Origin: an uncultured Pirellula sp.
Lineage (GTDB): Bacteria > Planctomycetota > Planctomycetia > Pirellulales > Pirellulaceae
Assembly: GCA_903858115.1 (NCBI GenBank)
Contig: CAIOHR010000204.1
Coordinates: 1 to 64,000 of the forward strand
Reading direction: 5' to 3'
DNA length: 64,000 nucleotides
The notes beneath the pieces are model-generated. The model saw only the letters and a program-made list of their open reading frames with translations, did not search any database and was not told the DNA's origin. Shown here piece by piece: positions 1-7,179 of this stretch (positions are counted from its first letter, which is position 1; every line of letters starts with the position of its first letter). The position numbers and the translations under genes were made by a program.

Positions 1-687
1 CAGAAAGAAATAGATGCGATTGCGAATTCGCCGGTCGAAGTCAAGAAGATCCGTCTAAGACTTAGCGACATTTCTTGGTGGATGCGCATCCTTTGCCAAA
101 AGATTGGGACGCGTGCGAACCAAGACGACCAGGAAAATGGGCGATTTTTCCAGGGACGTTTCAAAGCTGTCCGCCTTTTGGATGACGAAGCAGTATTGGC
201 TTGTGCGACGTATGTCGATTTGAATCCGATTCGGGCATCGATGGCCAAGAACATTGAGAAAAGCGAGTTCACTTCGGGTAAGCTTCGCTACCAGAGTGCT
301 AAAGCTAATGCCGCTGGAGTAGCATCGGATGCCGATTCATTCTTAAGTCCGATCGAATTGAAAACTTCGAAGAATGATCCGGGTCCCAAACCGAGCAAGA
401 GCAAACGTCGATGCAGCGACAAGGGCGTGTTGCCGCTATCGTCGCTGGACTATCTGCAGTTGTTGGATTTGACGGCCAGGATGCATCGATCCGACAAGCC
501 AGGTTTCACACCCAATGGTCTTGCTCCGTTGTTGGAGCGATTGGGGATTGAGGTCGCCGATTGGCAGCGACTGACGAAAGACTTTGGCCGTTTGTTCAGC
601 CAAGTTGCCGGGAAGGCTCAAACGGTGAGTGAGATGCGGAGCTTGAAGACGCATCGGAGATTCTACCTCAAGCGGCTTGTGTCCTAG
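1..687 (+). CDS. REP-associated tyrosine transposase (RAYT, IS200-like), 5' end missing
   Basis: The reading frame is open from the first base, so the N-terminus lies outside the window; at least 228 residues are visible. The segment reading DISWWMRILCQKIG, then GRFFQGRFKAV, then a YVDLNPIRA motif is characteristic of the transposase family related to IS200/IS605 TnpA that is found as single-copy, REP-associated genes (RAYTs). The histidine pair and most of the HUH fold should lie upstream and cannot be checked here. The C-terminal part (about the last 130 residues) is a basic, low-conservation extension common in planctomycete copies. A perfect 7-bp stem hairpin lies 45 bp after the stop, which fits a REP-like flank. 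Family known; mobility not demonstrated. Confidence 0.85.
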   Translation, partial: QKEIDAIANSPVEVKKIRLRLSDISWWMRILCQKIGTRANQDDQENGRFFQGRFKAVRLLDDEAVLACATYVDLNPIRASMAKNIEKSEFTSGKLRYQSAKANAAGVASDADSFLSPIELKTSKNDPGPKPSKSKRRCSDKGVLPLSSLDYLQLLDLTARMHRSDKPGFTPNGLAPLLERLGIEVADWQRLTKDFGRLFSQVAGKAQTVSEMRSLKTHRRFYLKRLVS

Positions 688-1050
688 TTCGGACGATTTC
701 GAACTGAACGTAAATTATCAATGGCGATTTCGGCAGTTCGCAAAACTGCCCATCTGCGCGGTCATCTAAGCAAATCCCATGAATTGGTGCGTGTGATAAG
801 CCGGAACCCCTGATCGACGCCTCCCAACGCTTAAACGAGTCAATGTTTGGCTGTCGATGTTTTGAAAAAGGCGTGTCCCTATTTTTACTATCTGCGATAA
901 AAGTGGTGTGTCCCTAACGCTCTTCCAAGAATCCCTACAAATCTCCAAGAGCGGACGGCACGACGGAGCGAGCCTGCTACTTTTGCCTGTTGTGTACAAT
1001 GATCAGTCGATCATGAATCCGATGTAACTATTCCGCACTGGAGATTTGGT
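688..1050. other. Intergenic region with a hairpin and two GTGTCCCT motifs
   Basis: No convincing gene lies in these 363 bases. A perfect hairpin, ggcagtt / aactgcc with a 5-base loop, sits at 732-750 just after the transposase. The octamer GTGTCCCT occurs at 873-880 and again at 908-915, separated by a T-rich and A-rich stretch. A minus-strand frame at 766-999 is only a translation of these repeats. The hairpin may be part of a REP-like flank of the transposase; that is inference. Confidence 0.5.
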
Positions 1051-1551
1051 ATGCATTTCCTCTCGATGCGACCGACGTTTGATATTGCGATACCCCACAG
1101 CAAGTCAGACGTTCTGCAACATGTGAGCGAACAACTTGCTAAGGAGGGGTGGGTTTGGGAAAGCCACGAGTTCGATGGCTACATCGAGCTCCATGTTCCA
1201 CCAAAAAAAATCCGCTATTGGTCGCCCTATCTTTCGTTAAGCTTTGAGGAACGCAACAACATGACCTGCATTCATGGACGATTCTCGCCACGTCAAAATG
1301 TTTGGACTCTGGTTTGGATCGCTTATTTGGCATTCGCATTTTCCGGCTTTTTTGCTGTACTGTTCGCACTGTCTGCATGGCATGCGGGGCAATCGACCTG
1401 GATTTGGTATTTGGCTCCCATGTCGATTGTTGGAATCCTGGCCCTCTACTGCATCAGCTTCGTAGGTCAAAGCTGGAGCAATGATCAAATGGAAAGCCTT
1501 CGCAATCAGTGGAATAAACTACTTCATGATTCATACCCAGACATGTCCTAA
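1051..1551 (+). CDS. Hypothetical membrane protein with two transmembrane segments
   Basis: A 166-residue protein of unknown function. The N-terminal 85 residues are soluble and mixed alpha/beta in character. Two hydrophobic segments follow at about residues 91-113 and 117-140, then a short hydrophilic tail, so this is probably a small inner-membrane protein with both ends on the same side. A GGAG sequence about 7 bases before the ATG supports the start. It ends 12 bp before the Tat-exported oxidoreductase and may share its transcript. I do not recognise the family. Confidence 0.7.
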   Translation: MHFLSMRPTFDIAIPHSKSDVLQHVSEQLAKEGWVWESHEFDGYIELHVPPKKIRYWSPYLSLSFEERNNMTCIHGRFSPRQNVWTLVWIAYLAFAFSGFFAVLFALSAWHAGQSTWIWYLAPMSIVGILALYCISFVGQSWSNDQMESLRNQWNKLLHDSYPDMS

Positions 1552-1563
1552 GGGAGGATAAGA

Positions 1564-2892
1564 ATGAGCTTTGAACGACGACGTTTTTTGAAACATACCA
1601 TGGCTTCACTGGCCGCCAGCCATATTGCGACTGGTGCCGCCAAAGTTGCGAAAGCTGTGGCCAGCGAACGCGTTCGCGTGGGCGTCATGGGGGCGGGTGG
1701 CAGAGCTTTGTCGCTGATCCAAACCTTTGCTTCGAACCCTGAGGTCGACATCGTTGCCATTGCAGATGTCGACGAGAGTAAATTGGGTCCGGGGGTAACA
1801 GCGGCTGCCAAGCTTCAAGGACGTGAGCCACGTGTTGAGAAGGACTTTCGAAGATTGATTGACAACAAGACCATCGATGCGCTCGTGATCGGTACTCCTG
1901 ACCATTGGCATGCGATCCCTACCATTCTTGCGTGCCAAGCGGGCAAAGATGTCTACGTCGAAAAACCCGATAGCCACAACATCGTCGAAGGAATGCGTAT
2001 GGTGGCTGCCATGCAACGCCACAATCGAATTGTACAAATGGGATCACAGCATCGCTCCACCATTCGATTACAATCGGCTATGGAATTTGTGCAAAGTGGC
2101 AAGCTTGGGAAAGTGCATGTCGCGAAGGCATGGGAAAGTACCAAACAAGGTGCGATCGGCTTCCCGAAAGACTCGGAGCCACCCACTGGAGTCGATTACG
2201 ACATGTGGATCGGCCCAGCGACCAAGCGTCCTTTCAATGTCAATCGATTCCATGGCAAATGGAGATGGCTTTATGATTTTGGAACTGGGGATTTGGGAAA
2301 CGATGGCGTTCACCGATTGGATATGGCAGTCGCCTTGCTTCAATCTGCGTGTGTCGCGCAGGGGGAGAAACCTGTCGGATTGCCGACCACGGTCTTTGCC
2401 AATGGAGGAAAGTGGCATTTCGACGATGGGCAAGAATTCCCAGACACCATGCAAGTGAATTATCAATTCGGGACTGGGATGAATTCCAAGCTGCTTACCT
2501 ATGAGATGCGAATCTGGGCACCCTACTCTTACCTTGGCGAGCCAGAGGGGTCAGCGATCTTCGGCGATCGAGGATACCTAGTGATTGGGAACAATCGATG
2601 GGTAGCCTACGGAAAGGGAGGCGAAGTGCTAGGACAGGCCGAAGGGGACAGCCACGAGAAACCGCACGTTCAGAACTTCGTCGATTGCATTAAATCGCGA
2701 GCCAAACCATTCTGTGATCTCGAAACCGTAGGCCATCCAGCATCTGTGTTGTGCCACGCGGGAAACATTTCTGCTCGAGTCGGACGAATGCTGACGCTCG
2801 ATCCCGCGTCGGAATCCTTTGTGGGCGATGCCGAAGCGAACGAACTGAGAGGTCGAAAGGAATACCGCAAACCATGGCTCTTGCCAGAATAA
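1564..2892 (+). CDS. Gfo/Idh/MocA family oxidoreductase, Tat-exported
   Basis: A 442-residue NAD(P)-dependent oxidoreductase of the Gfo/Idh/MocA superfamily. The N-terminus carries a twin-arginine signal (RRRFLK followed by an alanine-rich stretch to about residue 36), so the protein is probably exported folded with its cofactor. A Rossmann fold follows, with VGVMGAGGRA near residue 40, and the family EKP motif occurs in YVEKPDSHN near residue 140. Substrates of this group are usually sugars or polyols, and planctomycetes carry many secreted paralogues thought to act in polysaccharide breakdown. A strong ribosome site (GGGAGG) precedes the ATG. The serine hydrolase gene follows after 9 bp. 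The exact substrate cannot be read from the sequence. Confidence 0.9.
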   Translation: MSFERRRFLKHTMASLAASHIATGAAKVAKAVASERVRVGVMGAGGRALSLIQTFASNPEVDIVAIADVDESKLGPGVTAAAKLQGREPRVEKDFRRLIDNKTIDALVIGTPDHWHAIPTILACQAGKDVYVEKPDSHNIVEGMRMVAAMQRHNRIVQMGSQHRSTIRLQSAMEFVQSGKLGKVHVAKAWESTKQGAIGFPKDSEPPTGVDYDMWIGPATKRPFNVNRFHGKWRWLYDFGTGDLGNDGVHRLDMAVALLQSACVAQGEKPVGLPTTVFANGGKWHFDDGQEFPDTMQVNYQFGTGMNSKLLTYEMRIWAPYSYLGEPEGSAIFGDRGYLVIGNNRWVAYGKGGEVLGQAEGDSHEKPHVQNFVDCIKSRAKPFCDLETVGHPASVLCHAGNISARVGRMLTLDPASESFVGDAEANELRGRKEYRKPWLLPE

Positions 2893-2901
2893 GAGATCAC
2901 G

Positions 2902-4005
2902 ATGCAAATCGACAGGCGTAAACTCCTAGGGCTTACAATTGCTACGTTATGGACCCCGTGCCAAAGGCTGTTTGCTATGCCGATATTCGATCGTTTTCAA
3001 CGCGCTGTGCAAGTCCTCGAGGATGCGGTCAAGAGCCGCCAAGTTGAAAGCGCGACGATGTATGTTCGTGACGGCGACGTGCAATACGAATGGGCATTCG
3101 GCAACTGCTTGAAAGAAAGCTCCTTCTTGCTCGGCTCGATTTCCAAACCGATGGCGATGGCAGCATTTATGAAGTTGCACGCCAAAGGTTTGTTTCAGCT
3201 CGACGATCCTGTCTCCAAGTACATTCCGGAGTTCAAACACGACAATCGCGAATCCGTCTTGATTCGCCATCTGCTGACACACACTTCCGGTCTGCCCGAT
3301 CAAGTAAGCGAGAATGCAACGCTTCGAAAAAGTCATGCCGGACTATCGGATTTCGCCAAAGCGATTTTCAAGACTCCGCTTCAGTTTCAACCAGGCACTC
3401 GATACGAGTATTCGAGCATGGGAATTATGTTAGCGAGTGAGATTGGACAAAGGCTTTCGGGTATCGAATTCAAAGCCTTTGTCAGACAGTCCGTTTTCGA
3501 ACCGCTCGGAATGAAGCATTCTGCATTCGGGCGCGAACCTCTCCAGCGAGGTCGCATCGTTCCGAGTCAAGTCGAATTCGGTGCACCGGAAGCGGGCGGA
3601 GGATCTCCTGATGCCGCGAATTGGAATTGGAACAGTGACTACTGGCGCGACCTGGGTGCGCCGTGGGGAGGCGCCCATGCATCGGCGTCAGATGTTGGCA
3701 AGTTTCTAGAGGCATTTTTGAAACCGACAGGAGTTCCGTTCGCATCTGACATCGCCCAGTTGATGACTCGGAATCACAACGCAGCGGGTCTTGAGTCACG
3801 CGGGCTAGGATTCGATGTTGGGATGGAGTTGATTTGCCCAGGATGCTCGGGCGCAACGTTTGGTCATACAGGATCGACTGGTACCATCGCCTGGGCCGAC
3901 CCTGCCAAAGAACGAGTATGCGTCGTCTTGACCTCTCTCCCCGCAGGTGCAACCAAAGAACACCCCCGGCAACTAGCTTCTAATTTGGTTGCGGGAGTCT
4001 CCTAG
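2902..4005 (+). CDS. Serine hydrolase of the beta-lactamase class C / PBP4* family
   Basis: A 367-residue penicillin-binding-protein-like serine hydrolase. The catalytic tetrad SISK is at residues 79-82, a YEYSSMG segment supplies the Tyr-x-Ser motif, and GHTGSTG near residue 315 matches the third (KTG-like) motif. The N-terminus (IDRRKLLGLTIATLW) resembles a Tat or Sec signal. Members of this family act on peptidoglycan peptides, esters or amides, and true beta-lactamase activity cannot be assumed. It lies 9 bp after the Gfo/Idh/MocA gene and is probably cotranscribed. Its 3' end overlaps the convergent TPR-glycosyltransferase gene by 26 bp. Confidence 0.88.
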   Translation: MQIDRRKLLGLTIATLWTPCQRLFAMPIFDRFQRAVQVLEDAVKSRQVESATMYVRDGDVQYEWAFGNCLKESSFLLGSISKPMAMAAFMKLHAKGLFQLDDPVSKYIPEFKHDNRESVLIRHLLTHTSGLPDQVSENATLRKSHAGLSDFAKAIFKTPLQFQPGTRYEYSSMGIMLASEIGQRLSGIEFKAFVRQSVFEPLGMKHSAFGREPLQRGRIVPSQVEFGAPEAGGGSPDAANWNWNSDYWRDLGAPWGGAHASASDVGKFLEAFLKPTGVPFASDIAQLMTRNHNAAGLESRGLGFDVGMELICPGCSGATFGHTGSTGTIAWADPAKERVCVVLTSLPAGATKEHPRQLASNLVAGVS

Positions 4006-5692
4006 AGATTGAGCCTTGCGACAGTGTTGCTGCGACCTCTCCATAGACTCGATTGAAAACGTCGTCCCAATCTCGTTGGATCCCTTGTCGAAACAGCCGC
4101 ATCGTCGGATACCACTCGGTATCGGCGCGATTTTCGATCCATCGCCAATCGGTTGCAACCCCGGAGAGAATTACCCATGTCGGGACATGCAATGCACCTG
4201 CAAGGTGGGCTATCGATGTGTTCGGTGCGATGACCAAATCGATGTTCTTCATGATCGCAGCCGTATCGAGAAAAGGACCATTAGCATCCAAGGCGTTTCC
4301 AAAGGACCGTACAGGAAAGGAGATTAGGTCAAGCTGTTCGCAACCGTCGCCTTTTTGAAGACTGACAAGTTCCACATTGGGTAAATAGGCCAACGGACCG
4401 AATTTACTTAACCGAAAGGAGCGTTGGCTATCATCCCGATAAGCGGTACTCCCTTGCCAAACAATGCCGATACGAAACCGCTTGGCGTCGCTCAACCGTT
4501 CCTTCCATTCATTGATTCGACTCTCCGGCACGTATAGATAAGGGACGTTGTTCGGGATTGTCTCCACCGTCGTTCCAAAATGGCGAGGTAGCGACAACAG
4601 AGGAACGTAGAAATCGTAATGAGGGAGTGGTTCTTCGGAACGAACCAAGCAACCGCCGAGTGTCGAGCCATGCTCCAGCAACGGATACAGCACTTTGGGG
4701 CAGCGCAAAAGAACACGCTCTCCTTGCTTAAGTAATAGTTCCACATAGCGAACAAATTGCAGAATATCTCCTAACCCTTGTTCGCATTCGACAAGCAAGG
4801 TGCGACCGTCGAGCGGTTCGCCTTGCCATTCAGGTTGGCTGCGCGATTCACGTGCGAATTGCTTTGCGGAACTTTTCCAACGCCATTCGTATTCCTTCCA
4901 ACCTTCTTCAAATTGCCCCGTTCGCAGAAGTGCTGCAGACAAACACATGTGCGCTTCCACATATTGGGGAGCGATAGCAATGGCTTGTCGAAAACAGGCG
5001 ATGGCTTGATCGAGTCGTCCCAGTTGAAAAAGAATCCAACCTAGATTGTTGATGCATAGAGGAGATTGTTTATCTTTTGCTAGTGCGGCACGATACATAG
5101 AAAGAGATTCTTCGAGGCGCCCCTGGCTGGCGAGGGTAGTTGCAAGTCCATGGATCAGAGTCGGGTCTTCCGGTTTGAACTCCATCGCCAATCGAAATTG
5201 AATGTAGGCATCATTGCTTCTGTCTGCATCCAGCAGTTGATTGCCGTAATCTTTCCAAGCATCGGCTGCAGCAAGTATTTTGCTTCGCGACGGCAACAGT
5301 TTGCAAAGATTTTCGTGAGCAGGCAGATAGTTCGGCTTGGCTTGAATCGCGCGGCGATACGTATCCTCTGCCTCGTCCCATCGTTTGCATTGCTGCAACG
5401 CGGCGCCCATATTGGTGAGTAGAATGGGGCATGGGATACTCTTCAATGCAATCGCTTTCGCAATCAACTCTACGGCTGTTGCAAATTGCCCCCGTTGGTG
5501 ATGCACTAATCCGAGTAGGTGTAGAGCTTCGATATGCTGAGGCATGAACGCCAACACTTGTGTGTAGAACGATTCAGCCTCAATTAGTCGTCCATTTTGT
5601 TGATGCTGTAATCCTTCATCCACTAATGCATCACAGCGAGCGGAAAGGTTGCCCGAGGGTGCGACGTCGCCAGAGGGTAGTGGTTTAGACAT
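3980..5692 (-). CDS. TPR protein with C-terminal glycosyltransferase (GT9/GT41-like) domain
   Basis: A 570-residue protein. Residues about 15-280 hold tetratricopeptide repeats, recognisable from recurrent A/G-L-x-x-Y/F and P-x-x-A patterns such as YVEAHMCLSAALLRTGQFEEGW. The C-terminal half (about 320-565) looks like a GT-B glycosyltransferase domain, with ECEQGLGDILQF, RIGIVWQGS and the block DLVIAPNTSIAHLAGAL typical of heptosyltransferase-like or SPINDLY-like enzymes. The frame stays open upstream to 6121, but the ATG at 5692 has an AGGA 7 bases before it, and the upstream extension reads through the hairpin repeat cluster, so 5692 is preferred. Probable role: glycan or protein glycosylation; substrate unknown. 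Confidence 0.85.
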   Translation of the reverse strand: MSKPLPSGDVAPSGNLSARCDALVDEGLQHQQNGRLIEAESFYTQVLAFMPQHIEALHLLGLVHHQRGQFATAVELIAKAIALKSIPCPILLTNMGAALQQCKRWDEAEDTYRRAIQAKPNYLPAHENLCKLLPSRSKILAAADAWKDYGNQLLDADRSNDAYIQFRLAMEFKPEDPTLIHGLATTLASQGRLEESLSMYRAALAKDKQSPLCINNLGWILFQLGRLDQAIACFRQAIAIAPQYVEAHMCLSAALLRTGQFEEGWKEYEWRWKSSAKQFARESRSQPEWQGEPLDGRTLLVECEQGLGDILQFVRYVELLLKQGERVLLRCPKVLYPLLEHGSTLGGCLVRSEEPLPHYDFYVPLLSLPRHFGTTVETIPNNVPYLYVPESRINEWKERLSDAKRFRIGIVWQGSTAYRDDSQRSFRLSKFGPLAYLPNVELVSLQKGDGCEQLDLISFPVRSFGNALDANGPFLDTAAIMKNIDLVIAPNTSIAHLAGALHVPTWVILSGVATDWRWIENRADTEWYPTMRLFRQGIQRDWDDVFNRVYGEVAATLSQGSISRRLPQPN

Positions 5693-6119
5693 CGAATCAT
5701 CCTGACTATCGACAAAAAAGCTTGGGGATTGGAGGCGGGTCGATGGTATCAAAACGTGGGTGATCGTCAAAGTGGACTCGCTGAACACCACCAACTGCAC
5801 CCTCCCTAAACGCAGTTTGGGGAGGGGCAGCCCGCGATAGCGTGGCTGGGGAGGGGCGTCCGCATCGTTTGAGGGTCGATCGACCGCGACCAACACCAAC
5901 CCTCCCCGGCAAACTCGCTGAAGGCTCGATTGCCGACCCTCCCAGCCGCTTCGCTGGGAGGGTGAAGTCCTAATGCGGTGGCGATCAACGATGAGTGTCC
6001 GGATTCTCATTGAATTAAGCTGTTTTTGTGGGCTCCGACGTCTCGAACTTGCTTGGACTGCCACTGGGAGCGTGGATGGATTAAGATAGTGTTTTTCCCT
6101 TCCTGCCAAGCCACCTTCC
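5693..6119. other. Intergenic region carrying a hairpin-rich repeat cluster
   Basis: This 427-base stretch between two divergently read glycosyltransferase genes has no gene I can support. Its centre is occupied by the repeat cluster described separately. The flanks are expected to hold the promoters for both genes, but no clear -35/-10 pair stands out. Confidence 0.6.
5798..5965. repeat. Cluster of palindromic hairpin repeats
   Basis: At least three stem-loops occur in 168 bases. The first pairs 5800-5811 with 5815-5826 (CCCTCC arm, one G.T pair). The second lies at about 5828-5848 (cagcc / ggctg arms). The third is a perfect 11-bp stem, 5936-5946 with 5953-5963 (ACCCTCCCAGC arm, 6-base loop). 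A further CCCTCCCC arm sits at 5900-5907. The shared CCCTCC arms suggest repeated copies of one module, similar to REP/BIME arrays. Mobilisation by a RAYT such as the one at the window start is possible but unproven. Confidence 0.75.
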
Positions 6120-7103
6120 ATGATCTCTCTTGTTATTCCGCTTTTGAATGAGCAGGCTTCTCTTGAGGAGTTGGTTCAACGAATTCGAACCTCCATCGAA
6201 ACCAATGCGATTGGTGATTTCGAGATATTCTTTGTTGACGATGGCTCGACGGATAATTCCTGGGAGACCATCACGAGGCTTGCGGATGGTCATCCGAACA
6301 TTCGTGGCATACGATTTCGTCGCAACTTTGGCAAAGCCGCCGCGCTGCATGTTGGATTCCAAAGAGCTCTCGGTTCGATCATTATCACGATGGATGCCGA
6401 CCTCCAAGATGATCCGGCCGAAATCCCGCGTTTGATTCAAAAGCTAGACGAGGGTTTTGATGTCGTTAGCGGATGGAAGCAAACTCGCTATGACCCCTGG
6501 CACAAGCGTTGGCCTTCGCTGGTGTTCAACGGAATTCTGCGATGGGCGACAAAACTGCATTTGCATGATTTCAACTGCGGCCTGAAAGCGTACCGCAAGG
6601 AAGTTTTGGGGGAGGTGCAAATGTATGGCGAGATGCATCGATTCATTCCGGTACTCGCCAACTCGCGAGGCTATCGTGTTACCGAATTAGCTGTGAAGCA
6701 TCATCCAAGAGTTCATGGGGTTTCCAAGTATGGTGTGTCGCGCATCCTCAAAGGTTTCCTCGATTTGTTTACAGTCGTATTTCTGACCCGCTATCGATAT
6801 CGACCTCAACACTTGCTGGGTGGAATTGGTTTCTTCGCATGCAGCTTAGCAGCAGCGATTCTTTTTTTACTTTGTTTCCTGTGGGTAGTCACGAGAATGT
6901 CGGACAGTTTGAATGATTTTCATCTGACGGCTACACCTTTGTTTTATCTTGCAATGATACTGTTCATCGCGGGCCTTCAGTTTTTGAGTACGGGACTATT
7001 GGCCGAATTGGTGGTTGCCAATGCAGCCGACAAGCAAACACCGTACTCGATTCGCCAGATACTCAACGATCCTTCGCTGGATCAGGTCGTCGGACCAAAT
7101 TGA
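6120..7103 (+). CDS. Glycosyltransferase family 2, polyprenyl-phosphate type (GtrB/DPM1-like)
   Basis: A 327-residue enzyme with a GT-A fold. The N-terminus reads ISLVIPLLNEQ, VDDGST is at residues 39-44, and the metal-binding DAD is at residues 92-94 within DADLQDDP. Two hydrophobic helices in the last 100 residues (about 238-262 and 278-302) match the membrane-anchored GtrB/ArnC/DPM1 group, which transfers a sugar from a nucleotide donor to a polyprenyl phosphate. The lipid-linked sugar would then serve an integral-membrane transferase, and the next gene is a multi-pass membrane protein. There is no clear ribosome site before the ATG. Family assignment is strong; donor sugar unknown. Confidence 0.92.
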   Translation: MISLVIPLLNEQASLEELVQRIRTSIETNAIGDFEIFFVDDGSTDNSWETITRLADGHPNIRGIRFRRNFGKAAALHVGFQRALGSIIITMDADLQDDPAEIPRLIQKLDEGFDVVSGWKQTRYDPWHKRWPSLVFNGILRWATKLHLHDFNCGLKAYRKEVLGEVQMYGEMHRFIPVLANSRGYRVTELAVKHHPRVHGVSKYGVSRILKGFLDLFTVVFLTRYRYRPQHLLGGIGFFACSLAAAILFLLCFLWVVTRMSDSLNDFHLTATPLFYLAMILFIAGLQFLSTGLLAELVVANAADKQTPYSIRQILNDPSLDQVVGPN

Positions 7104-7161
7104 GTTCCCCTAGGAACTCTCCAAGGAACATTGAGTCCCTCTGGGAACTCTTCAAGGACAC
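7102..7161. repeat. Two tandem dyad repeats between the GT2 and membrane-protein genes
   Basis: Two imperfect direct copies, at 7102-7129 and 7133-7159, each contain a dyad followed by CTyCAAGGA. In the first copy GAGTTCC and GGAACTC form a perfect 7-bp stem around CCTA; the second has GAGTCCC / GGGAACTC with a small imperfection. No T-run follows, so they are not simple intrinsic terminators. They could attenuate or stabilise the transcript between the two genes. Confidence 0.6.
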
Positions 7162-7179
7162 CGTGCAGGAACCGCTCTT

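Noticed and set aside
766..999. Minus-strand 77-codon frame after the transposase
   Set aside because: It is a translation of the GTGTCCCT repeats with no ribosome site.
5693..6121. N-terminal extension of the TPR-glycosyltransferase up to 6121
   Set aside because: The extension translates the hairpin repeats and has no family resemblance; an ATG with a good ribosome site exists at 5692.
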